NCBI GenBank assembly: GCA_963809825.1
Contig: CAWELJ010000009.1
Location: forward strand, 124,001 to 188,000
DNA: 64,000 bases
Source: Bog-473 sp963809825
GTDB lineage: Bacteria; Actinomycetota; Acidimicrobiia; Acidimicrobiales; RAAP-2
Direction of reading: 5' to 3'
The notes beneath the pieces were generated by a model, which was given only the letters and a program-made list of their open reading frames with translations, was not told the DNA's origin and did no database searches. The position numbers and the translations under genes were made by a program. Of the stretch, positions 52,186 to 62,300 are shown piece by piece (the stretch's first letter is position 1; the number at the start of each line of letters is the position of its first letter).

Positions 52186-53361
52186 ATGGAGCAGCTGAGC
52201 GCCCGGCTTCGGTCGTTGCAGCAGTCGCGTTCGGCGCGGATGCTCGCCTTGGCCCGGGTGGCGGGTCTCGGGGCGGTGCTCTGGGCGGTCGGCGTCCAGG
52301 TCTCCAACCAGTCGGGCGGCTTCCGTTGGCCGGTCACCTTCCTGATGGCCGCCGCATCGGTCGGCTGGATCGGCTGGCTGGTCAGTCGCAGCCTCGGGGC
52401 ACCCCGAGCAGTCGTCTGGTCGTTCCTGGCCCTCATGGCAGCCTCTGGTGGGGCGCTCAGCGCCTATGCGCCAGTCGCGGTGACGTTCGTCGCGGTCGCT
52501 GCGCTGGGCGGCGCGATCGCCTTCGACACGCTCCCCGCGACTGGGATCGCCGGCATCGGCATCGTCGCCGTCGTGGTGGTCGTGCTCGCACTCGGAACAC
52601 CGTCCCCGGGGGAGATTATCGCCGAGGGCGCGCTCTCGGGCATTGCCGGTTTCATGCTCGGCAACAGCCGGCGTCAGTATCTTGCCCGCACCACGCAAGC
52701 GGAACAGCTGCTGGCCGAGCGCATCCGCGCCGACGCCGAACGGGACAACGCGGCCGCGCTGGCCGAGCGCAACCGACTCGGTCGAGAGGTCCACGATGTC
52801 CTCGCCCATTCGCTCGGGGCACTTGCGGTGCAGCTCGACGCGGCCGACGCCCTCCTCGAGAACGGCGACGACCCGGGGAAGGCCCGGGGCATGGTGCAGC
52901 AGGCCCGGCTGCTTGCGGTACGGGGACTGGAGGAAACACGGCGGGCGGTCCATGCGTTGCGGGACGATCCCGTGGAGCTGGCCGAACAGCTCGCTGCGCT
53001 GGCCGAGACGGAGGGCGCCGCTCTCACGGTGCACGGCGAGCCCCGCCGTTTGGAGCCCGATGCCGGCCTCGCGCTCTACCGGGTGGCCCAGGAGGCCTTG
53101 ACGAACGCCCGCAAGCACGCACCCGGGGCACCCGTCGCCATCCAGTTGGACTTCAGCCGCGAGGCAACCCGGCTCGAGGTGGCGAACGGGCCCTGTCCCG
53201 GTCCGCCCGGTGCTGAGAAGCCCCACCACGGCGATCTGAAGGAGACCGGCGGCGGCTTCGGTCTGCGCGGCATGCAGGAGCGCATCGAACTCCTGGGTGG
53301 TGACGTCCGAGCCGAGCCGAGCGGGACCGGCTGGACGGTTCGCGCCGCCGTGCCGACATGA
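52186..53361 (+). CDS. NarL-type sensor histidine kinase (HisKA_3)
   Basis: A 391-residue kinase. Five or six membrane helices occupy residues 20-165 (LALARVAGLGAVLWAVGVQV, VAVAALGGAIAFDTLPATGI), then the HisKA_3 phosphoacceptor ERNRLGREVHDVLAHSLGALAVQL with His near 205, and an HATPase domain ALYRVAQEALTNARKHAPGA, ETGGGFGLRGMQERIELLGG. No extracellular sensor domain is apparent; the helices may sense membrane state. The response regulator gene overlaps by 4 bp. Confidence 0.93.
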   Translation: MEQLSARLRSLQQSRSARMLALARVAGLGAVLWAVGVQVSNQSGGFRWPVTFLMAAASVGWIGWLVSRSLGAPRAVVWSFLALMAASGGALSAYAPVAVTFVAVAALGGAIAFDTLPATGIAGIGIVAVVVVVLALGTPSPGEIIAEGALSGIAGFMLGNSRRQYLARTTQAEQLLAERIRADAERDNAAALAERNRLGREVHDVLAHSLGALAVQLDAADALLENGDDPGKARGMVQQARLLAVRGLEETRRAVHALRDDPVELAEQLAALAETEGAALTVHGEPRRLEPDAGLALYRVAQEALTNARKHAPGAPVAIQLDFSREATRLEVANGPCPGPPGAEKPHHGDLKETGGGFGLRGMQERIELLGGDVRAEPSGTGWTVRAAVPT

Positions 53362-54007
53362 GAGTCATCATCGCTGACGATCAGACCGTGGTTCGTGAAG
53401 GCCTCGTCACCCTCCTCGGCACCATGAACGACATCGAGGTCGTCGGCGCCGCCCGGGACGGCGAGGAGGCTGTGGCCCTCGTCGCCGAGCTGAAGCCCGA
53501 CGTGGTCCTGATGGATCTCCGCATGCCGCGGCTCGACGGCGTGGAGGCGACGAGAAGGATCCGCGCTGACCACCCGGCCACGAACGTGGTCGTCCTGACC
53601 ACGTTCGCCGACGACGCGTCGATCGTGGGAGCGCTGCAAGCAGGCGCGCTCGGCTACCTCACCAAGGACGCCGGCCGGGACCACATCGGACGCGCCCTCG
53701 AGGCGGCAGCCGCGGGCCAGGCCATCCTCGATCCCGATGTCCAGGCCCGACTCGTTCAGGCCACCACGCTCCCACCCTCCTCGGGCGGAGACCACGATCG
53801 CTGCCGGACGGGTTGACGGCCCGGGAGGCAGAAGTCCTCGGGCTCATCGCCGCCGGCCGGAGCAACGCCGAGATCGCACAACAGCTGTTCATCAGTGAGG
53901 CGACGGTGAAGACACACGTCAACCACATCTTCGCCAAGACTGGGAGCAGGGACCGCTCTCAGGCTGTCGCCTACGCCCACCGGCGTGGGCTCAGAGGGCC
54001 ACCGTAG
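53358..54007 (+). CDS. NarL/LuxR-type response regulator, split by an apparent frameshift
   Basis: Receiver domain from 53358: VIIADDQTVVREGLVTLLG (Asp pair), phosphoacceptor Asp in DVVLMDLRMPRLDG, and LTTFADDASIVGALQAGALGYLTKDA. It hits a stop at 53816. The LuxR helix-turn-helix (LTAREAEVLGLIAAGRSNAEIAQQLF...ATVKTHVNHIFAKT) lies in the next frame, starting around 53800. One extra base near 53800-53803 would give the usual GDHDRLPDGLTAREAEVLGLI join. The gene is kept as one CDS with a one-base deletion. If real, the receiver would be separated from its DNA-binding half. Confidence 0.88.
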
Positions 54008-54470
54008 GTGCGGAAGGTGGCGGGCGGTCGTCACCGTCCAACCCAACGACCCGGCGTCCCCCGGTACACGCCACGACGGTCCATTCCTCGGGAGTCCAAC
54101 GGAAGACGGCGTCCTGGCCGTAGCGGGCGCCCAACGCCAGAACGCGGGTCTCCGATCCCCTGACCGCCACTCCCTCCTCGCGGTGGCCCGATACGGGGTC
54201 GACACCCAGGGCGGGCCACAGAGCGACGACCAGTGGGCGCAGATCGGCCTCGAGCGCCGACTGCCGCCGGCGGTTGGTCTGATCCCCCGGCCTGGCGAAT
54301 CCCGGGTCCCACGCGGTGAGGATGTGCACCGCATCGGGCGAAGGCCATGGCCACTCCCCCACCTCGCCCGGGGGTGCGGTTCGAACGACGAGGCCGCCGA
54401 CGCCGTCGCCGACGATCTCGACGACCGTCCGCGCATAGCTCGCCCAAGGGTCACCCAGTCCGACCGGCAT
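53991..54470 (-). CDS. DUF3293 domain protein
   Basis: A 159-residue protein of the DUF3293 type: DPWASYARTVVEIVGDG, TAWDPGFARPGDQTNRRRQSALEADLRPL, and FRWTPEEWTVVACTGG. Function unknown. It converges with the response regulator, overlapping it by 17 bp. Confidence 0.7.
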   Translation of the reverse strand: MPVGLGDPWASYARTVVEIVGDGVGGLVVRTAPPGEVGEWPWPSPDAVHILTAWDPGFARPGDQTNRRRQSALEADLRPLVVALWPALGVDPVSGHREEGVAVRGSETRVLALGARYGQDAVFRWTPEEWTVVACTGGRRVVGLDGDDRPPPSAPTVAL

Positions 54471-54627
54471 GGCGGCACCCTAGGCCTGACCGTGGCGACG
54501 GCGATCCCGGCGGCGGCCGGCTTCGGAGCCCGCCGCGGACGACGGCCCGGTTCGGGTCCACGCCGGTGGGCGTGCCATCCACTCCCGGCCCGGATGCACT
54601 CGCCGTCGGATGTGGCAGGCTTGACCG

Positions 54628-56289
54628 GTGCACCCCTTTCGCCGTGACGATGCTCTGCGCCGCCTCGCCGACGAGGAGTTCGACGTGCTGGTCATCGGAG
54701 GTGGGATCACCGGTGCGGGGGTGGCGCTCGACGCCGCCAGCCGCGGGCTGAAGACGGCGCTGGTCGAAAAGGGCGACTTCGCGTCGGGTACGTCGTCGAA
54801 GTCCTCGAAGATGGTCCATGGCGGCATCCGCTACCTCCAACAGCGTGAAATTCGCCTGGTCTACGAGAACCTCGCCGAGCGCCAGCGCCTCCTCGACAAC
54901 GCACCGCACCTGGTGACGCCCCTGCCGTTCCTGATCCCCCTCTTCGGGCGGGACGGCGTCGTCTCCAAGACGGTGGCGCGCTCCTATGCATCCGCGCTCT
55001 GGATGTACGACCTCACCGGTGGTTGGCGCATCGGGGAGCGACACAAGGAAGTCAGCAAGGAGGAGGCGCTCGCCCATCTCCCGACGCTCACGACCGATCA
55101 CCTGGTGGCCGGCTTCCTCTATTTCGACGCACGGGCGGACGACGCCCGGTTGACGCTCACCGTCCTGCGGACGGCGGCCCTCGAATACGGAGCGGCGGTC
55201 GCCAACTACACCCCGGTCGTCCGGCTCACGACGAGGAGCAATGGTGCGGTCAACGGCGCCACCGTGCGGCCGGACGAAGGTGATGCATCATCGGATATCG
55301 CCGTCAGAGCCCGCGTGGTGGTCAATGCCACCGGCGTGTGGGCCGACGAAGTGCGCGCGCTCGACGAGGGCCACGATCCGCATGCGATCCGCCCGGCCAA
55401 GGGTGTGCACGTGACCGTCCCGGCCGACCGCCTGCCCTGCGACATTGCCGCCGTGATCCCTGTGCCCAAAGACAAGCGTTCGATCTTCGTCGTCTCCTGG
55501 CCCGGGACAGACCTGGTCTATCTCGGCACGACCGATACCGACTATGCGGGTCCCCTCGACGACCCCGCGTGCACGCCCGAGGACGTCGATTACCTGCTCG
55601 AGGCGGCCAACAACGTCACCACCTCGCACCTCACCAGGGCCGACGTCACGGGCGTGTGGGCGGGCCTGCGCCCGCTCCTGGCCGCCCCGACCAAGGGCGG
55701 GCACGTCTCGGAACGCACGGCCGACCTGTCGCGGCGCCACACCGTCAGCGTGTCCGCAGACGGTCTCGTGACCGTCACGGGCGGCAAGCTCACCACGTAC
55801 CGGAAGATGGCCCAGGACACCGTCGATGCCGTGGTCGGCCAACTCGGCGAGTCACCGCGCCGGCGGCGCTGCGTCACCAAGTCCCTCCGCCTCATCGGAG
55901 CCACCACCAAGACCCGCGACCCCGTCGCCCTCGCCCAGCCCCAGGCGCTACTGCTCGGCCGCTACGGGTCCGAGTCCAAGGCCGTGCTCGCCGTGGCCGA
56001 CGGTCGCCCCGAACTGCTCGAACCGGCGGTGGCAGGACTGCCGTACACCCGCGCCGAGCTGGTGTACGCCGCCCGGGAAGAGATGGCGTGCACGCTCGAC
56101 GACGTGCTGTCGCGCCGGACCCGGGCGACGATCCAGCGCGCCCACGACGCCATGGCCGCCGCCGACGCCGTCGCCGCGCTCATCGCGCCCGACATGGGTT
56201 GGGACGAGCAGGAGGCAACGGACCAGGCGGCCCGGTTCTCGGAGTCCTGCCAGAAGGAGATCCTCACCGCGGGTCTCGACCTGCGATGA
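54628..56289 (+). CDS. glpD: Glycerol-3-phosphate dehydrogenase, FAD-dependent
   Basis: GlpD oxidises glycerol-3-phosphate to DHAP and passes electrons to quinones. FAD-binding GGGITGAGVALDAASRG at residues 27-43, GTSSKSSKMVHGGIRYLQQREIRLV, GVHVTVPADRLP, VTGGKLTTYRKMAQDT and the C-terminal helical domain (LVYAAREEMACTLDDVLSRRTR) are complete. 553 residues. The start is a GTG at 54628. It overlaps the next gene by 4 bp and heads a three-gene operon. Confidence 0.95.
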   Translation: MHPFRRDDALRRLADEEFDVLVIGGGITGAGVALDAASRGLKTALVEKGDFASGTSSKSSKMVHGGIRYLQQREIRLVYENLAERQRLLDNAPHLVTPLPFLIPLFGRDGVVSKTVARSYASALWMYDLTGGWRIGERHKEVSKEEALAHLPTLTTDHLVAGFLYFDARADDARLTLTVLRTAALEYGAAVANYTPVVRLTTRSNGAVNGATVRPDEGDASSDIAVRARVVVNATGVWADEVRALDEGHDPHAIRPAKGVHVTVPADRLPCDIAAVIPVPKDKRSIFVVSWPGTDLVYLGTTDTDYAGPLDDPACTPEDVDYLLEAANNVTTSHLTRADVTGVWAGLRPLLAAPTKGGHVSERTADLSRRHTVSVSADGLVTVTGGKLTTYRKMAQDTVDAVVGQLGESPRRRRCVTKSLRLIGATTKTRDPVALAQPQALLLGRYGSESKAVLAVADGRPELLEPAVAGLPYTRAELVYAAREEMACTLDDVLSRRTRATIQRAHDAMAAADAVAALIAPDMGWDEQEATDQAARFSESCQKEILTAGLDLR

Positions 56290-57797
56290 CGACGCCCACG
56301 CCTCCCACCCCCATCGATGCCGCCTCGGCCGACGTCCGGGATCGACTCGGTGCCACGACGGTCGAGGTACCGACGGCCGTACTCGACCGCATCGCGGCCA
56401 GCGGCGCCACCGTGCTCACCGACGACGAGTCGCGAGCCGAGGCGGGGCGCGACTGGTGGCCACTCGCCATCGGCTGGGCCGCGGAAGGCGCGGTCCCGCA
56501 GCGACCGGCCGTCGTGGTGCGTCCCGACTCCACTGCGCAGGTGGCCGAGATCCTTGCGGCCTGCAACGAGGCGGTCGTCCCGGTCACCGCCGCCGCCGGT
56601 CGCAGCGGCGTGTGCGGCGGCTCGATCCCAGTCCACGGCGGGGTGGCCCTCGACATGACCGCGCTCGATGGCCTGGTGGGCGTCGACGAGACATCCCTCA
56701 CGGCGGACGTCAGGGCGGGCACTTTCGGGCCGGACCTCGAAGCAGCGCTCGGCAAGGTCGGCGTCGGCTACACCCTCGGGCACTGGCCCCAGTCGATGGA
56801 CCTCTCCACGGTCGGAGGCTGGCTCGCCTGCCGGGGGGCGGGACAGTATTCGACCCGCTACGGGAAGATCGAGGACATGGTCATCGGCCTCGAGGTGGTA
56901 CTGGCCGACGGTCGCATCGTGCGCACCGAGGGCCACGGGCCACGCGCCGCCACCGGGCCGAACCTGACCCAGCTCTTCGTGGGCAGCGAAGGCACGCTGG
57001 GCGTCATCACCGAGGCCCGGCTGAGGTTGCATCCCCTTCCGATCGGCCAGGAGCGGCGTGCCTTCGGCTTCGCCACCTTCGCCGACGGCCTCCATGCGTG
57101 CCGCAGGATCCTCCGCCGGGGGGCGACACCCGCCGTCCTGCGCCTGTACGACCAGACGGAGTCGGCTCGCAATTTCGACCAACCCGACACCAACGTCCTC
57201 ATCGTCCTCGACGAGGCGGACCTCGACATCTTGGCGGGCACCCTCGCGATCGTCGACGCTGAGTGCGGCCCCGAGTCCGGGGCGCAGCCGCTCGAACGTG
57301 AATTGGTCGAGCAATGGCTGGGGCACCGCAACGACGTCTCCGCCCTCGCCCCGCTGTGGCGCGGCGGCATCGTCGTCGACACCGCCGAGATCTCGGGGCC
57401 GTGGACGGTGCTGCCCGAGCTCTTCGACGAGGTCACCACCGCACTCTCGTCGATCGACGGCACCCTCGCGGCGTCGGCGCATCAGTCCCACGCCTACGCC
57501 GACGGCGCATGCCTGTACTTCACCTTCGGTGGGCGCGGGCCCGAAGGCGATGCCGAGTGGCGGGAGCGCTACTACCGGCAAGCGTGGGATGCCGTCACGG
57601 ACGCCACCATGGCCCACGGCGCCGCCATCAGCCACCACCACGGCATCGGGTTGAACCGCTCCCGTTTCCTGCCGCGTGCGCTCGGCTCGGGCTTCGAGGT
57701 CCTCCGGGGGCTCAAGGAGACGTTCGACCCGACGGGCATCTTGAATCCCGGCAAGTTCGGCCTCGCCTCCCCGTTCGGACCGCCGCCCTGGGCATGA
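56286..57797 (+). CDS. FAD-linked oxidase, alkyl-DHAP-synthase (AGPS)-like
   Basis: A 503-residue VAO-type flavoprotein. PCMH FAD-binding domain: VVVRPDSTAQVAEILAACNEAVVPVTAAAGRSGVCGG, GHWPQSMDLSTVGGWLACRGAGQYSTRYGKIEDMV, GSEGTLGVITEARLRLHPLP. The C-terminal SHHHGIGLNRSRFLP has the His triplet used by alkylglycerone-phosphate synthases to handle acyl-DHAP. A counterpart is found near glpD1 in mycobacteria. Its place between glpD and glpK supports a DHAP-derived substrate, possibly ether-lipid-like, but this is inference. Glycolate/lactate oxidases are the alternative. Confidence 0.88.
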   Translation: MTTPTPPTPIDAASADVRDRLGATTVEVPTAVLDRIAASGATVLTDDESRAEAGRDWWPLAIGWAAEGAVPQRPAVVVRPDSTAQVAEILAACNEAVVPVTAAAGRSGVCGGSIPVHGGVALDMTALDGLVGVDETSLTADVRAGTFGPDLEAALGKVGVGYTLGHWPQSMDLSTVGGWLACRGAGQYSTRYGKIEDMVIGLEVVLADGRIVRTEGHGPRAATGPNLTQLFVGSEGTLGVITEARLRLHPLPIGQERRAFGFATFADGLHACRRILRRGATPAVLRLYDQTESARNFDQPDTNVLIVLDEADLDILAGTLAIVDAECGPESGAQPLERELVEQWLGHRNDVSALAPLWRGGIVVDTAEISGPWTVLPELFDEVTTALSSIDGTLAASAHQSHAYADGACLYFTFGGRGPEGDAEWRERYYRQAWDAVTDATMAHGAAISHHHGIGLNRSRFLPRALGSGFEVLRGLKETFDPTGILNPGKFGLASPFGPPPWA

Positions 57798-59296
57798 GCA
57801 GCTCGGGGGGCAGCATCCTCGTGGTCGATGTCGGCACGTCGGGCGTCCGCGCCGCCATCGTGCGGCCCGACGCCAGCGTCGAGCACGAGCACCGTGTCCC
57901 GTTGTTACCCGACTCCCCGGCGCCGGGCCTCGTGGAGTTCGACGCGGCCCGCATGGCCGAGGCGGTCCTCACGGTGGCACGCACCGCCGTGGCCGAGGGG
58001 GGGCCGGTGGCCGGCGTGGGCATCGCCAACCAGCGGGCCTCGAGCATCGTCTGGGAGCGCGCCACCGGGAGACCGGTGGCTCCGGGCATCGGCTGGCAGG
58101 ACCTGCGAACGGTCGGAACCTGCCTCGTCCTGCAGGCCGAAGGGATCCGCCTCGCACCCAACGCGTCGGCCACCAAGGTGATGGCCATCCTCGACGAGGT
58201 CGACCCCGAGCGCTCACGGGCCGAGCAGGGAGAGCTCTGCTTCGGGACGGTGGACAGCTGGGTGGCATGGACGCTCTCCGGAGGCGGCCCAGGCTCCGAC
58301 CGGGTGCACGTGACCGACGCCACCAACGCGGCGGTCACGGCGCTGATCGACCCCGAGACGATCGACTGGGACGAGGCCTTGCTGCAGACCCTGAGGATCC
58401 CGCCGGCGATGATGCCGACGGTGGTGGACTCGTCGGGGGAGATCGCCACCGCGGCCGCGCTGCCCGGGGCACCTCCCATCTGCGGCATGGCCGGCGACCA
58501 ACAGGCGTCCCTCGTGGGGCAGGGCTGCACACTCGCGGGCATGGCCAAGGCGACGTTCGGCACCGGCGGGATGCTCGACCAGTGCACGGGGACGGGCCGC
58601 GGTCCGGCCCAGGCCCGCGGGGGCGTCACGGGCACCTTCCCCATCGTGGCCTTCCGGGTGGGTGGGAAGGCAACGTGGGGCACCGAGGCGGTGATGCTGT
58701 CCGCCGGCACCTGTGTCGAGTGGTTGCGCGACGATCTCGGCATCATCGCCACCTCCGACGAGTCCGAGGCCGTCGCGGCCCGGTGCACGACCTCGGGTGA
58801 TGTCTGGTTCGTCCCGGCGCTGCTCGGCCTGGGGACACCGGTGTGGGACTTCGGGGCCAGGGGCGCACTCGTCGGCCTGACGAGGGGCTCGGGCCGGCCG
58901 GAGATCGTGCGGGCCGTCCTCGAGGGGGTGGCCCACCGCGGTGCGGACCTCGTCGAGGCCTCCGAGAGCGACAGCGGCTACCCGATCACGTCGCTGCGGA
59001 TCGACGGGGGCATGTCGGAGAACGCTGTGTTCGTCGACGCACTTGCCGACGCCATCGGGCGACCGGTCGAGGTCTCCCCCGTGCTCGAGGCCACCACGCT
59101 CGGTGCCGGGCTCCTGGCCGGGTTGGCCGTCGGCACCTATGCCACGACCGAGGAACTGGCGGGCACGTTCTCACCCCGCCGCACCGTCGAGCCCAGGAGG
59201 ACTGACGCCGATCGTGCCGCGGCTCGGGAGCGCTGGCTGGCGGCCCGTGCGAAGGCCGAGGCCACCATTCCGGAGCTCTCGGGCATCTCCTTCTGA
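57794..59296 (+). CDS. glpK: Glycerol kinase (FGGY family)
   Basis: A 500-residue sugar kinase of the FGGY fold. N-terminal GGSILVVDVGTSGVRAAIV, GVGIANQRASSIVWERATG, CGMAGDQQASLVGQGC, the ATP-binding ATFGTGGMLDQCTG, ALEGVAHRGADLVE-like VLEGVAHRGADLVEAS and the DGGMSENAVFVDALADAIGRPVEVSPVLEATTLGAGLLAGL end. These fit glycerol kinase better than xylulose or gluconate kinase, given glpD next door, but the substrate is inferred. Starts at 57794 overlapping the AGPS-like gene by 4 bp. Confidence 0.9.
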   Translation: MSSSGGSILVVDVGTSGVRAAIVRPDASVEHEHRVPLLPDSPAPGLVEFDAARMAEAVLTVARTAVAEGGPVAGVGIANQRASSIVWERATGRPVAPGIGWQDLRTVGTCLVLQAEGIRLAPNASATKVMAILDEVDPERSRAEQGELCFGTVDSWVAWTLSGGGPGSDRVHVTDATNAAVTALIDPETIDWDEALLQTLRIPPAMMPTVVDSSGEIATAAALPGAPPICGMAGDQQASLVGQGCTLAGMAKATFGTGGMLDQCTGTGRGPAQARGGVTGTFPIVAFRVGGKATWGTEAVMLSAGTCVEWLRDDLGIIATSDESEAVAARCTTSGDVWFVPALLGLGTPVWDFGARGALVGLTRGSGRPEIVRAVLEGVAHRGADLVEASESDSGYPITSLRIDGGMSENAVFVDALADAIGRPVEVSPVLEATTLGAGLLAGLAVGTYATTEELAGTFSPRRTVEPRRTDADRAAARERWLAARAKAEATIPELSGISF

Positions 59297-59318
59297 GCGG
59301 GATCACTCCCGCTCAGAA
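59291..59318. terminator. 12-bp stem hairpin ending the glp operon
   Basis: TTCTGAGCGGGA and TCCCGCTCAGAA form a perfect 12-bp stem around loop TCAC. The glpK stop codon (59294-59296) is inside the stem. The convergent repeat-protein gene ends 44 bp further, so it probably serves both strands. No U-run follows. Confidence 0.75.
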
Positions 59319-59361
59319 GGAGAACCGCCTCCCGAGAAAACGCTTCCTGGGTCCGTCCTAC

Positions 59362-62300
59362 CTACTTCGCTGCGTGCTTCGGAGTGCGCCGGCGCCAGCG
59401 GGCAACGACGACCAGACCGGCACCCAGGAGCAGCGCTCCCAGACCGATCAGCCATTCCTCGGACAGCAGCGCACCGGTGAACGCGATGGCCGTGGCCGGC
59501 GCCGTCTTCGGCGGTGCCGTTGTCGTCGTCGTAGTGGGCGTCACCGTCGCCGCGGTGGTGACCGGCGTGACCGGGTTGGACACCGTCGACGAGCAGCCGG
59601 ACGACGTGGTGCAGGGCCCGTCCGTGATGGTCGCAGTGTTCGTGATGGTCCCCGTGACACCGGCATTGACCGTGGTGGCGAAGCTCGCCGTCGCCGTGTC
59701 GCCCGCCGCAAGGCTCACCGTGATGGTCCAGGTGGTCCCGGTGGTGTTGACCAACTTGCACGTGTCCGTTCCGGTGACGGCGCAACTCGGAGTCCCGGTG
59801 ACGGTCAAGGAGGACGGCACGACATCAGTGACCGTGGCCGAGCCCGCCCCGTTGCCCACGTTCTTGACGGCCACCGTGTAGTTGATGGTCGCACCGGTCG
59901 GAACCGAGGTTCCTGTCGTCGGGACGTTCGTCTTGACGACGGTGAAGTTCGGCGCCGTGACCAAGAAGCACTCGCTCGGGGACACGCTGTCGTTGTGATC
60001 AGCCAGATTGTCCGCCGAGGACACGTAGTTGGAGCTCTCGTCCGGCGTGTAGACGGCGGCGAAGCAGTAGGTGCCGACAGCGCTCGGAGTGAACGGGGCA
60101 GAGGTCGCCGTCGACGTGTCGGTTCCACCCACCGGCGTCAGGTCCACTGGTCCCGTACCCACTGGGTTGGCCGTCGTGCACAACGCGGGCGAGGAGCCGG
60201 GACCGCACTGGTAGAAGTGAACGGACCCCGTGGGTGCACCCCCGGAGACGTTGCCCTGGACCGTCGCGGTGTCGGTGATCGACTGACCGATGACAATGGT
60301 GCCGGATCCGCTGGTCGAGCCCGACTGCTGCGTGGTCGTCGTCGACGGCGCCGGGTTCACCGTCACCGGCTCGTTGCCACAGCCGCTGTCGGCCCCGTTG
60401 TTGTTGGCGTCACCCGAGTACACGGCGAGCCAGTTCCAGGTCCCCTTCACGTTCGGAACGGGACCGGTCACCGGGCCGTACGTCCCGTTGCCGTCGGTCA
60501 CATTGACGATCGTGGTGAAGGCGTAGGTCCCACTCTCTGGCGTGGCCGAGCAGGTCTGGCTCGGGTCGAACAGGTAGAAGGTGATCGTCCCACCCGGGTT
60601 GACGCCGGCGCTCAGAGTGGCCGAGTCCGTGAGGGCGGTCGCTCCGACCGCTGTCGTCGTGGGGTCGGTCGCAGTGTCCACGGACGGCGACGCCTTCTGG
60701 ATCGTCACGGGCTCGCTGGTGCAGCCGCTGTTGGCGCCGTTGTTGTTCGAGTCACCTGAGTACACGGCCAGCCAGTGCCAGGTCCCCGCGCTGTTCGGCG
60801 TGGGGCCGCCCGTCGTCGGCCCGTAGCTCCCGTTGCCGTCCACGCTGAACTGCTGGTGGAAGGTGTAGGTGCCGGCCTCGGGCGAGGTGGTGCAGGTCTG
60901 GCTCGGGCTGAACAGGTAGAAGGTGATCGTCCCGCCGGCGTTGTAGGCACTGCTCAGGGTGGCCGAGTCGGCGAGGGTGCCGGAGCCGGCCGTCCCGGTG
61001 GTCGGGTTGGCCTGCGTGTCCACGGACGGCGACGCCTTCTGGATCGTCACGGGCTCGCTGGTGCAGCCGCTGTTGGCGCCGTTGTTGTTGGAGTCACCCG
61101 AGTACACGGCCAGCCAGTGCCAGGTCCCCGCGCTGTTGGGCGTGGGGCCGCCCGTGGTCGGGCCGTAGGTCCCGTTGCCGCTGGTCACGCTGAACTGCTG
61201 GTGGAAGGTGTAGCTGCCGCTGCCGGGCGTGGTGCTGCAGGTCTGGCTCGGGCTGAACAGGTAGAAGTCGATCGTCCCGCCCGGGTTGACGCCGGCGCTC
61301 AGGGTGGCGGAGTCGGCGAGGGTGCCGGAGCCGGCAGTCCCGGTCGTCGGGTTGGCCTGCGTGTCCACCGAGGGCGACGCCTTCTGGATCGTCACGGGCT
61401 CGCTGGTGCAGCCGCTGTCGGCCCAGTTGTTGTTGGAGTCACCCGAGTACACGGCCAGCCAGTGCCAGGTCCCCGCGCTGTTCGGCGTGGGGCCGCCCGT
61501 CGTCGGGCCGTAGCTCCCGTTGCCGTCCACGCTGAACTGCTGGTGGAAGGTGTAGGTGCCGGCCTCGGGCGAGGTGGTGCAGGTCTGGCTCGGGCTGAAC
61601 AGGTAGAAGGTGATCGTCCCGCCCGGGTTGTAGCCGCCGCTCAAAGTGGCCGAGTCGGCCAGGGTGCCGGAGCCGGCCGTCCCGGTCGTCGGGTTGGCCT
61701 GCGTGTTCACCGAGGGCGACGCCTTCTGGGTCGTCACGGGCTCGCTGGTGCAGCCGCTGTTGGCCCCGCTGTTGTTCGAGTCACCCGAGTACACGGCCAG
61801 CCAGTGCCAGGTCCCCGCGCTGTTCGGCGTGGGGCCACCCGTCGTCGGGCCGTAGGTCCCGTTGCCGCTGGTCACGCTGAACTGCTGGTGGAAGGTGTAG
61901 CTGCCGGCGCCAGGCGTGGTGCTGCAGGTCTGACTCGGGCTGAACAGGTAGAAGTCGATCGTCCCGCTCGGGCTGTAGCCGGAACTCAATGTGGCCGAGT
62001 CCGAGAGGGCCGTCGAACTGCCGACCGTGTCCGACGTCGGACTGGCCTGCGTCGTCAACGTTGTCGGGTGTGCGCTCACGATGACCGGCTCGCTCGTGCA
62101 GCCGCTGTTCGTCCCGTTGTTGTTGGAGTCACCCGAGTACACGGCCAGCCAGTGCCAGGTCCCCGCGCTGTTCGGCGTGGGGCCGCCCGTCGTCGGGCCG
62201 TAGGTCCCGTTGCCGCTGGTCACGCTGAACTGCTGGTGGAAGGTGTAGCTGCCGGCGCCAGGCGTGGTGCTGCAGGTCTGGCTCGGGCTGAAGAGGTAGA

